A stretch of DNA of 64,000 nt from Tenebrio molitor (Eukaryota > Arthropoda > Insecta > Coleoptera > Tenebrionidae), in the NCBI RefSeq assembly GCF_963966145.1, contig NC_091051.1, forward strand, positions 930,001 through 994,000, written 5' to 3'. Below the pieces are notes generated by a model, which was not told the origin of the DNA, ran no database searches, and saw only the letters and a list, made by a program, of their open reading frames with translations. Both the position numbers and the translations under genes were made by a program. Positions 24,501-36,500 of this stretch are shown piece by piece. Each line of letters begins with the position of its first letter. The stretch's first letter is position 1.

Positions 24501-27500
24501 AAAATGAAATTCGTTTTTTGTTTTTTGGGATTTTTCTAAAAAATGGAGAAAGTTAAATTATGATGTTTATAGTCTCAAACAAGCGTCTTGAAGAGTGCAA
24601 AATTCGATGCCATAGCTTCAAAGGGGGAAATGCAAAAAAAACACCATACCCCCTCTTTTTTTTCGACTGAGAAAAAAACTTTAAACCACTGGATTCTTTC
24701 CGTCAAGGTGCTCCTTTAGAGCCGAAAAAATTATACCTTGCCCAATCTCGAGAAATTGCCAAAATAAAAAAAAAATCATATTTTTGCACATAGGGCGATG
24801 ATTCTTGCGACAGTGGACTATTTTTCCCGAGTAGACGATATTCCGAATCAAGAATTCGATATGACCTGGGTCTGCACTAACAGCAGTGCATGATGCTACC
24901 AGTATTTAAAAACTTATGTTGGCAGATGTCATTACAAATTTCAATTTTTAAGTTTTGATTTGTCTTTTTTCGTGCCTTCTTGGTTTTTCTGCGAATTCAT
25001 ATCTCCGTTTTCATTTTGTCTGCTGTTCTTTTCAGAACTTTGGGCAATCATAATACATATTATTTATGCAATTCCAAGCGGTGTAAATTATCTATCAATT
25101 ATTATTTATTATCGTGATGAACTGATGATAGTTTGTTTTGCTTAGGTCAGATGACATTGTTTAACCGCGGCGAATAAGGGGGTTCGGGAGGGTGATCGAC
25201 GTTTGCATTTCTAATCGCTTAGAGATTTTGTTGCTACGTTACTTTTTTAATCATACCTTGACTAATATTTCGTCAAAATTATAATAACAAACACCATCGT
25301 AATCAGGGAATATCGGTCTTTACTTTTTAAAGAATACATTTTTTTGATTTGAGGCTTAGTTTTCGAGCAATGGAGTGAGAAACGAAAAAACACGGCAAAA
25401 TTAACGAATTTTTGGCGAGCGTCGAACAGAGATACAGCCATTTCAATTTTGCTGTTCCCATAAGACACAATGCTTTTTTGAAAATTGTTTATTTTTTTAC
25501 AACCAAACGGCCACAGAAAATATTACAAAGTTTCCACCAAAAAAGTATTTGAACATCGGCTATCTGACACGCTACCTAACTCGAAAATTTTGAATAACGC
25601 CTTTTTGCACACGACCATTTTTGAACTTTTTTTTTTGGAAGTTCACCTATACATGACCAATCGATTTAGCAAAGTGTCAGCTTTTTGTCATTAACTCCCG
25701 TCACGACGAATTTTTTAAGCCTCCGGGTTCTGTTAGTCGGAAAGCCAGCGAATATTTTTGTCATTTCATTTCCAAACGCGAATTTTATGATACGTACCGT
25801 TGCTGATGTGGCAATCACGGAGGTGACCATTTGGCAACATTGCGTTATAACGTCCCACGACAAGAATGAAGAGAAAATGAAAAATACCTGATTTCTGAAT
25901 ATTTGTATCGTTTATTATATGGATCACAACTACTCGTATTACTCCACTCTTTCTGTTGTCTTTATATTTATAATTGTTTCCGAAACTTCTCCTTATTGAT
26001 ATTTAAAATCTGGTTTAAATTTGTTTTTTCACTACTAGTCGTAGAAGGCGTCATTATTGACTCTCGAACTTAACACACAAGTAGAATTTCTCTCCTCCTG
26101 GTTAATAAATTTTCATTATTAACCAGTTACCTAGTAACGAAGGATTTTCGTTGATTTCATTGGTTAACGTAGACAGACGATTTTCAATTTCCATAGCAAC
26201 CGTTGAAAATTGAGAACTCGGATCGTCGTATCTGACAAAATAATTTAATTAATTATTATTAGAAAGGGTTTTAACCTATCTATAGGCTCTGCCATTTCTA
26301 TTGAAACACCACCTGTTGGATTTTTCCTAAAATTTAGCAATGTGTAACAGGTTCGGTTGGTTGTAAAACGGCTTTTAGTGAGAAATTTGAAATTTTGACA
26401 TTTTCTAGTTCCTAAAACGTCAAAGCAAATCACTGTCAAAATAAGTATGATAAATTGTTAAATCAATGATCTAACTACACATTTAGCAATTATTTATCTC
26501 GTCGACGCATCGTGCATTCTTAATATATATAATAATTAATAATTTAATATAAATGTCAATAGAAATCTAAAAATTTTACGCCTGCGAGTCCTACCACTAC
26601 AAATGTGAGTGAGTGGTTTTTAGCGTGGTTATCTGTCGTGGTTAGTGTTCCTGCTGGAAGGTGGAAGGTAAAACCCAAGGGAAACTCAAAGAATTTTAAT
26701 CAATGAATAAGGAAATTACAAAATCAAAGGATTGGCGCCAGTTTTGGAATCTTGAAGGATTTCGCCTCTCAGGTGTGATTGGATAATTCTGTAGACAGTA
26801 ATATCAGATACCTATCTGGAAAAAGAAATTGGTATTATGGGGGTATATAGGCAATGTGGGATAAGATTGTAAGGATTAAAAAATCAGGAGTTTGAGGAAC
26901 TCATAATTGAATGAATTGGGGAAAAGTTTAAGTTAAAAAATAATTATTTTGGTTTATTTCAATGTACTTATATGTATTAAGTATTTTAATAAACTACACT
27001 TGCTGAAATGCTTTTTTTATTGAATATTTCTTATACTGAAACCACAGAGGATCGACGAAACTAACACGTAACCTCACTTTTCTGCTGTTAAAGTTAAATG
27101 AGTTATAATAATTAATAACAAATAAAACTGCACTTAAAGTTTAGCTGAAGAGATGAAAATCAAAGTTACAATTAATTCCAATTTAGAACAATAATTTAAG
27201 GTGTCCCCTCAAGACGCATGTGCCAAGTGGCGTGTGATAAAAAGTGCGGGATTTAATTTTGATGTTATACCTACCTAAATCTTAGCATTGTTAGCAAATG
27301 TAAATACGTTCTAAGCTGAAGACGCTGACGCTTTTTAGAATGATAGAAAATAGTTATTTACGAACCAAGTGCGGGAAGACGATGTTCCCGCATGAGCGCA
27401 TTTTTTAAAGCACGAGCGACGAAGGAGCGAGTGCCTTTAATTAAAGCGCGAATGAACGGAAGATGTCTTCACGCAAGTGGTTCGTACAATATTTTTTGTA

Positions 27501-30500
27501 CGAAAATTAAATTAAATTTTTTTGTTTTAATACATTAAACATAAACGATATAAAACCAAGTAGGCAGTGATCTTTGGTTGTTGGAAACAATTGCTTCACT
27601 TGATATTTCAATTTTTGCAATAATTTGTGAATTTTGTAGGAACAATTTTCAACGATTATAAATCTTACCGTACTTTTTTAATGGAGGAAAACCCAGGGAA
27701 GTTGTATTTTATGACCTGAATTTTATTATTGTCAAGACAGATTTTTTTTTGAATGCCTCAAAGGGCCAGTGTTTTTTGCAATTTTTACATTCGAGTCGAC
27801 CGGGAAGCACTCGTTTCGGAGCGAGCATTGAATGTTGGAAGCGTTGCTTTCAAGGCTATGAGTACAAAAACACCTTTTTTAACTTACGGAAAAGATTTCT
27901 GAAATTTCAATACAAATTTTTTCGACTGACCACATTGGTTGACTTAAATGCAGTTTATCATATAATTTAATAAGAGTTCTCTTCATGTCAGCACCCATAA
28001 GGACGTTTTTTTTTTCTATTTTGCTCTATTTTCGCGAAAAAACAATAAATTCTTGATAATTATTGGGTTATAATTGAATGAAAGACGCGTTGAGTCAAAT
28101 ATGACATGACATTCAAGATTGGCAATAATAGTCAAAAAATTACTAAACATATTTGCAGCGTTGCCAAACTGTCAATCAACAGGTGGTGTTTCAATAGAAA
28201 TGGCAAAGCCTATAGTAGTGAAAAAAATTGTATATAAACCACGGTGGAGAAGTCCCTTATAGCCTTCGCGCCTTACATCCCTCGGCACGCCTCGGGATCT
28301 AATCTTGGCACTCTGGCTGTAATCATGAACCTTGGTTACTAAAGTACTATTTTAAAACTTCAACAATTCTTGAATAAACAGTTTCTTAATTATTTCTTCC
28401 GGTGAAAATATATGGTCGGGTCTAACGAACCGATTTATGTCAGTCATATATTTTTTTTGCTCTTGGAATGAATTCAACAATTCAATTAAGTGGGTGGCGT
28501 CGTAGATTGACTGACTTTAGATGGCTCTCAAATCTTTTTCCACTTTTTTACTATTCGCTCAAATCGGAAAATAAATGTTCTATTTTCTCATTTTTGAGAA
28601 AAGCTCTGGTGCAGCTTCACATTTCAAACACACGTACATAAATTTGGCTCGGATTTGCATAAGTGCTCATATCTTTGAGGTCTTGTACATTTTTTAATAT
28701 ATTTTTCGTAGCAGAAACACGCTGATTCTTCATAAAAGGCCGCATCATATATTTCCGGCACATGTAAATTTGCAGAGACGCATTCGAGCGAAAGCTCCCG
28801 GGAGGCCTAGATCAACGTTTTCGGAGTCTTTGCAGATCTCGGGGAGCTTTATCGGCGCTGGATAGACAATAAAGTCGCGAGTCGGTACCAGTTTATGTGT
28901 AACTTTGCACAGAGGGATTAGGAGAGAAGCGGGATCGGAATGGAATTAGATCCGGTCCTGCGAATAGTGAATAATTTTCCTGCGGGACGAGCGCGCGCGG
29001 GTTCTAAATATGTATGTATGTGTGGCGGCGGTCCCCACTCGAAAAACATAAAATTGCTATTAATGCGCGGCGGCAGCGGGGGCGGCTTGCGTCGATTAAT
29101 TAGAGAGTCCCAGCTGAGACGCGATTTTTTCCTGCGGAGAGTCGTTAATTTGGCAAGCGAAGGGTGCCGGAGCGAGGGTCGTCGATAAGCCCTAAACCAG
29201 CCAATTTATAGTTTTGCAGTGTTTCGGCGGCGGTTGCAATAAAAATTTATCGGAGCGGGCCGTCCATGCGGGTCCCGTCGAACCGGAGGTCGCCCTATTA
29301 GGCGTCGCGACGCGCCAATTTCGTTGTCTAATCAGCGGAAAGCTGAACCGGTTCGATTAATTGCCCTTCAGAATTAAAAACTCTTATTAATAATGGAGTC
29401 GTTGGACGGCGAAAAAATTTAATTAAAGCGGCGCGACGAAAGGCCCAATCGATGGAACGGATTATCAGGGAATTATTCCGGCATCCGCGGTCTTACCGGA
29501 CCATCCATCAGCCAAGTCCGGAGTCTCGGCGCCGGATTCATCCAGACACCGTTTCGAATTAATTATCGGGGGCCCCGGCTCGATGATCTGCACGGCTCCG
29601 GGACCCGCAACTTCATCACAGCCGCCCCCGCCGCTCGAAAAATTAAATTCCATAACTGGCCGCCATATGGCCCATCAGCTCCGCAATAATCGCCCCATCC
29701 CCCCAAATCCATAACTCCGGGCGGTTACACCAAAAAAACGAACCGCGCCTATCTCCCGGAATTATCGCGCCGCAGGAGCATTCAAGACGTTCCTAATTTG
29801 CACAAGTTTCCGTCTCTGGACTTGCAGACGGTCGTTTTTGCCGCAGCAATAACAAAGCGCCGCCGTCCTGCTGGAACAGGTGGTTCACTTCGTGGTGCCG
29901 CCGCCGAAAGAACCAACCGATCTCGTTCGTGTATCAAATAAACGTTAGGCACGGACTTGCCATAACTCACGCTCCGATTGTGCGCCGGGGGCGGCAACAC
30001 TTGGCCAAGAACAGGCGGTCATAAACAATCGCCGCGAAATATTTCAGGATTCTCAAGCGCCAAATTGAAATTTGCACTAGACTGGATCGACTCGCCATAA
30101 AAATTGTGAACGAGCGGGGGTGTCTCAGCGGTTCCGCCCCCGAGATAAATCCGAGTTTGTATCGAATAATTCGCACCGAATGGGGTGAAATACTGTGGGA
30201 TCGAAAATTTAAAAAATCGAGATTGCCATGATTAATATACTTCAGTTGGCAGCACGTAAAAGTTTCATTCAAATGTCATTGCAATGGTAACTGTCATTAT
30301 TAATTATTGACCATTAAAATTTGATATTACAATATGTTCACTTTAGAGCAACAAATTTTCATTATCCAGTGTTTCTTCACCAACAGAGAAAGGCTTGGTC
30401 CTATTCGACACCTCGAGTTTTTGAGGAATTTCAACACAAGTTTCCGGACATGTTTTTGGAAACAGGTAGTGTTCTGTGCAAAAAACACAGTAGACGACCG

Positions 30501-33500
30501 ACAAAAAGATCCGCTGAAAATATTGAAGAGAGTGAACAAAGAATTATTGCAGAGATTAACCCAAGAAACTAACCTATCATTTTGGTACAATTCAGCTTGT
30601 CCTTAAAAAAGATTTGCACTTTTTTCTCTATCGTCTGTCTCTTGTGCATGAAATTACTCCTTGACAATAAGAGCCCCCACAACCGACAACAACCTCTCTG
30701 GATAATATTGATTGATCGATGATCGTTGGATCTTGGATCGATTTATAAACAAGGGCCGTGCGCCTGCTCCGTGCTCACCGTTGACGTTAAATAAAGGTGC
30801 GGGAGTTTTAAATCTCATTGTTTCATTGCACTAGCTGAGGAAATTCTTTTACAACAGACAGGTCACACAAAATTCTTTATGAAATCAAGATTTCAACATT
30901 CTCAAAATCACTAACCTAACTTTTAAAACTGACATCTGTTAATTGAAATCTCACGAATTGCCAACTGAAATGTTTGGTCAGCGCCTACTCTATTTTTTTT
31001 TTCGATCTCACGGTACTATAGAAATAACCAAAAATGAGATAATTTCGCCAAAGGCAGGCGAACAAATGTACAGAATCTTCATCAGGAAACGCAAGAAGTT
31101 TGTTCTTCCGGCAATGAATGAAATATGGTTTGTTATGACTTATGAGTGAAAATTTCCAGAGCAATTGTAACCTAGAGGGGTATGGGACATTGACGGGAGG
31201 GATATGATGAATTGTTGACGAAGGTAAAATGGCGACGTAGCGTCAAGTGAGTATGAGTAATAAAAATACCTTAAAAATCTTAGTAAAAAGTGAAATATGC
31301 AGGGCCTGTGAAGTGAATCGGAATCACAAGAAATGTATCCTGACCCTGTGCATACACTCTGCATCTGCAACGTATTAGCGCAGCTACACGAGCGGGACGC
31401 GTTATCGTCAAAATGAAAGAAAAGACTTCTAGGAACATTCTTGACATTGCAAAAAGCTGTAGGTTTTGAACAACAGATCAAGCACAGTGGCAGTTCTGAA
31501 AGAAAGACGACAAAATTGGATTGAAGACAATTTATTTTAGCATCGTTAGTAAAAATTTAAGATCGAATTTTATAACTTAAACGATGTAGAAGGTAACAAA
31601 TGAAATAAAAAGAATAATTTATAACAAGTGTTCAAAATGACCACCTTTCATCTGAAGGAATAGGCGAGCTCGTTTTATTAAATTTTCCCTTGCCAGTCTA
31701 AGCATCGATCAATCGATGATCGTTGGATCTTGGATCGATTTTTTTAAACAAGCGTTATGCGCGTGCTCCGTGCTCACCGTTGACGTTAAATAAAAGTGCG
31801 GAAGTTTTAAATCTCATTGTTTCATTGCGCTATCTGAGGAAATTCTTTTACAACAGACAGGTCACACAAAATTATTTATGAAAATCAAGATTTCAACATT
31901 CTCAAAATCACTAACCTAACTTTTAAGACTGACATCTGTTAATTGAAATCTCACGAATTGCCAACTGAAATGTTTGGTCAGCGCCTACACTAATTTTTGT
32001 TTTCGATTTCACGGTATTTCGTGCATATTAATCGCCTGTTGCAGATTGATTAAATCGGCGCGGCCCGATAACACCCCCGAGCCCCTATCTTAATTTGTTG
32101 AAATGGAAACATCCCTATCTGGCGCGGCACAATAACAACGCCGCTAAATCATCCCCGTATCGCGTTCTTTTTCCGGACTCACCTTGGAGGAAGGGAAGGA
32201 GCTTGCACATGACCTCGCCGAAAACGAAGTGTCGCAGCAGGGTTCCTATCAGGGTGAACGGTATGCAAAGAACGCCCAGCAGGAGGTCGGAGACGGCCAA
32301 GTTCAGCAGGAACAAGTTTGTTATGGTCCTCATCCTCTGGTTCTTCACCTGCGGACAAAAGGATCTAATTAATTCCGCCGCGAAAAATATCCAATTAGGA
32401 GCGGGGTTATCGTCATTATCGTTATTGTTAAGGGTTCGTTTGCCTAATTGAATCCGCCTCGCACAACATTTCTGGAGGGTTTTTCGGCCCACGACGTCTT
32501 AATCAAGCGCAATCGATATTTTTCCGGGTGATTTCGTCCGATTACGATTTAATAAATCTGGATTTTTTGGAGGTGTGGCGCCCGCAAAACCGCAAAAAAT
32601 CCGCAAAGAAAAGTGCGTCGTGTCAACTTCGCCTCGAAGAATTTTTTGCCGTTGTTTGACTTGTCTTCTTTTATTATAATCATGTTACCTGAAAGCTCCT
32701 AGGGTTGGTGTGAGCTTGTTCGGAGCTTTTTCGGTCTGGCGGTGCCATTTTCTCATATTGATCTGTTTCCGGACGGTAATTTATTGGTGGCGGTATCAAT
32801 GCCCATTGCGTTTTGTGCCGTTTTTTGCATCTCTCCCGATAACGGAAAGAATAGGCGTGATGAATCATGGAATTAGCATTGTCGGTGCGGATCTGTTTGC
32901 CGAATATTTCGTTATACAATAAATATCGGCCTTTATAAATTGTTTCCAATTATTTCGTTCGGATTTTCACCGACTGGCGCAATTTCCATAATAATCAGAC
33001 TACGCTCGTGAATTAATTTCGTTTCCAGATAATCCAACTCTGTCTGATTAGGCGACGGGATCAGACGATTCTCTTTTGGGGAAATTTTGATTTTTCACCA
33101 AATGCAAATTCAAAGCGAATTATCCTGCAAGCTCTGTCACAATCTTGTCTTTCTTTGCGTTTAATCGAATCGGCTCGTTTGTCCCAATCTAATAAACAAT
33201 GTTGCAAACGAGCTGATTCTTTCATTGCAAGAATTAGAACAGTCAATCTACCACGACACCCACGTATTCGTTTGCATTATCCCTAAAAGTAAGAAAAATG
33301 TTTGATTGGTTCAAATAGGTTCATTAGACCCTATTATACATTTACATCGGATGAAATACTCAAGAAATTGTCCAAATAATTTACAAAAATTGTTAAAGAT
33401 ATGAAAATTGGGTTTTTTGAATGGAATGGATCAAATTAAAATCCTGGGCTGGGAAGGCGTTGCAAACCCTGAATTGTTGTGTATTTTTAAAGCGTAGATT

Positions 33501-36500
33501 AATTGGAGCATGTTGACAGCTAACCTAAAATTTAGAACCAAAAAATCTTTCTTTTTTTTCTTTTTTTGCAATGTTTTACATCAACAATAGAATAACTTAA
33601 CGATTCCTATTTTCGAAGCAAATATCTAAGGGCACCCTTTGCTGAAAACAAACATGTTCAATATGTCCCGATTGAACATAAACAAATGTCATTCGTGTCA
33701 AATGGCGGGAAATTCAAACTTTACACTGTTCTAAATTATTTTTATTGTTTTCAACTGTCATAAATTCTCATTTTTCTCCTTTGTAAACTGCCCTAAAGCA
33801 AAATGAGCAGATAACGAACCGTTGCCCTAGACAACACATTCAACGTTACATTTCTGACAAGTTTTGAAAAATTTGTCAAAACAAATGCGTAACCATTGCT
33901 AAAAGATTTGGAAGCTTCAGGGACGTCGTTTCAAACAATAAAATTTTATATGCAACTCGTTTCTGGGCAAATTGGGCTTTTCTAATTGCCCTCGAGACCT
34001 TAAAACCCCTGCTACGCTCGTGTTTTAATCTTGTCCTTCGGGCAATTAGAAAAGCCCAATTTACACAGAAACTCGTTGCATAAATAACTACATATTAATG
34101 GCAAATAGAAGTACAATAATTTACGATCATCTTCAATTTTTAACACTGTTAAACATAAGAAATTAATTTCCTTTATTTTATTAAAATTTGAATTGCTCCT
34201 TAGTCTGTACTATTTATCGTAAAATTATGATTTTTTTATTGTAGATTTTTACATACAGGGTATTTCACCAGTGATAATGAGTCCGATGGAATTGAATATG
34301 CAACCCACAATACATAATATCGTATTGTTTTAAAATGAAAGTGAAAGCGATAAGTTAATTACACTCAGTGCAATTAACTCAAAACTAAGAATTCAAAAAC
34401 TGACTGAAGGAAGAATAAACTGTCACTTTATACCTATGACATTTGACACATAATGGACTGCAATATTCTCTATGGAATAAACTAAATGACAGCTAACCAT
34501 ATTTATTTTATTTATTTATTTATTTACTTATAGTAATATTAATAATATCTAATACTTAATAGAGGCGCAATGGCCAGTCGAATCTGCAAATTTGAACAAA
34601 TGTAATCGTTTTGTTAAGTTTTTTTCGTATTTCTCGAAAACTACGAGGTTTACTTCTGACTTTTATTTTTTATTTTATTTTTTACTTTTATTTTCGTGAC
34701 AGACAAACTTGATTCTTTGAGAACATTAATTATTAATCCCAACACTTTCAAATTAAAAATCAAACGCATTTTTAAATTTAAAGTCAGGAGAAAACTTTCT
34801 GGAATAAACTTCGTTAATCCTTCGTCTGAAAATGCCATTAATGCATAAATAATTACAATTTTTCACTTATCAATTATTGATTGTTTATGTCTGTGATACA
34901 AACTATATAAATCAGTTTGTTACGACCTAGGGCACAATAAGCGGACATAAGGATAACGCCCAGAATTGAATTGCAAAATACAATAATAAAATTGCATTGT
35001 CATAGATGCAAAACAAAGTATGCAGATTGTTATCAACCAATTTCCGCATTCCAAGTGAAAAATAAAACATTATATGAACCAAGGACGTAATGAAGACGTT
35101 TATATTCAAGGGCAGTAGTTTACAAATCCAAAAACCTCGAGGCAAAGGTCCTTGAATTTGTAAATTGTTCCGCTCGAACCTTGGCTGCGAAATCCTTTAA
35201 CATCCTCGGAATTGTCTGCCTCGCCGCAAGTGCCTCGGCGACAATTGTTCCCTCGGTTCGTTAAAAAATGATTTCCCGACCTTGATATACAAATAACATT
35301 TTTTTTACCATTCTGTCTAGAGAAAAAAAAAACAAGACGAAGAGTACAATAGAAATAAATTATCATTTTTAAACAAATTATTTAAACGTCGATAATAACT
35401 ACATTTGTTATATTTTTGGGAGAAACCAAAGATGTTTCTGAATGTTAATGTATACTATAAATATTTACAGTTATACAGTGTGTCCAAAAAGTCTGGAAAC
35501 ACCCCAATAAAATAGAAACTAATGATTTTCGAGAAAAACGCAAAAACAGGTGAACTTGCGTTTGCAAACAGTTTTCTGTTGATGGTATCTGTTTACTATT
35601 TTTGATGACCTTGAAAGAGTTATGATGCCATCAGAGGTTTTTTAAATGGCAACGTCGCATTTTTACCACCGTTTTTAATAGATCTTTTAATTGTGTACCC
35701 GACGGTCAAAACATGAGAAATTTCCTGAAAAAAACTATTTTTTTTAATAACATAACTTTTTCAAGGTCATCGCAAAGACCAAAAAGAAAATATCAGCAGA
35801 AATCTTTTTTAAAACACCAATTATTGACCTGTCTTTAGATTTTTTTCAAAAATTATACGTTACGTTTTCATTTGGGTGTTTCCAGACTTTTTGGACACAC
35901 TATACAATATGTAGTTTATAATAATTGTTTGTGAAAGTTAATGAAATAATGGAAATTTCAAAATTAAATTCTTGTCTTTTTCTTCGTAGGCAACCTTTCA
36001 GAAATAAAATTCATGTTTTAAAAAAATGTGTTGACCTAAATGGGGTAAATCGGGTATAATTTTATACTCTTATTTATTTTTTAAAAGCAATATCTTTTAT
36101 TACATAAAATCTAATTAGTATTTAATATCAAAATTTTGTAAAAAATTAGAATTAAAGTATCTACTGTTTGTAGGTTTTTAGTGTTAACAATCAAAAACAA
36201 TTGGAAATGTAAAGGCATTTCTTCACAGTATTTAGAGACGGTGAATTTTTAATTTAAATTTTTTTTGCTACTAAACTAAGCCGACGGAATCTGTAAGTCA
36301 CGCGAATTTGGAGTATTTCGCGACGCTCTTTACACAATACAGTGAATCGTTCGTAGGAAATTTTGTTTTGTACAAAACGTATTTCTCAGGATTTAGTTTT
36401 ATCTGTCGTAGTTTTTAATGTCCCAAAGTGTAATTTTCGAAACTTGGACAATTTCTACAAATTGTTTAAACAATTTCCTGTGCAAATACGCAACAGAATC

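Larger units (their letters stand above)
21205..28345. mobile_element. Foldback-like element with long inverted arms, nested insertions
   Basis: Sequences at 21209-21345 recur inverted at 28345-28215, 21345-21605 at 26275-26030, 21840-21945 at 26030-25925, and 22690-23425 at 25915-25180. All are in mirrored order. Removing the nested insertions leaves arms of about 1.2 kb each. The left arm is split by a MITE (21946-22688) and the right by another element (26277-28214). The loop holds an extra copy of the inner arm segment (23436-24085) and about 1.1 kb of AT-rich DNA. No transposase is recognised, so the element is probably non-autonomous. It sits in the large intron of the sulfakinin receptor. 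Confidence 0.75.

Noticed and set aside
29465..30272. Minus-strand frames of 62-101 codons
   Set aside because: Low complexity and no domain, within intron DNA.
30715..32015. LTR retrotransposon with 300-bp LTRs
   Set aside because: No TG...CA ends, no primer-binding site, no polymerase. The interior is a mariner relic.
34500..34530. (TTTA)n microsatellite
   Set aside because: Short simple repeat without further meaning; mentioned only in the intron entry.
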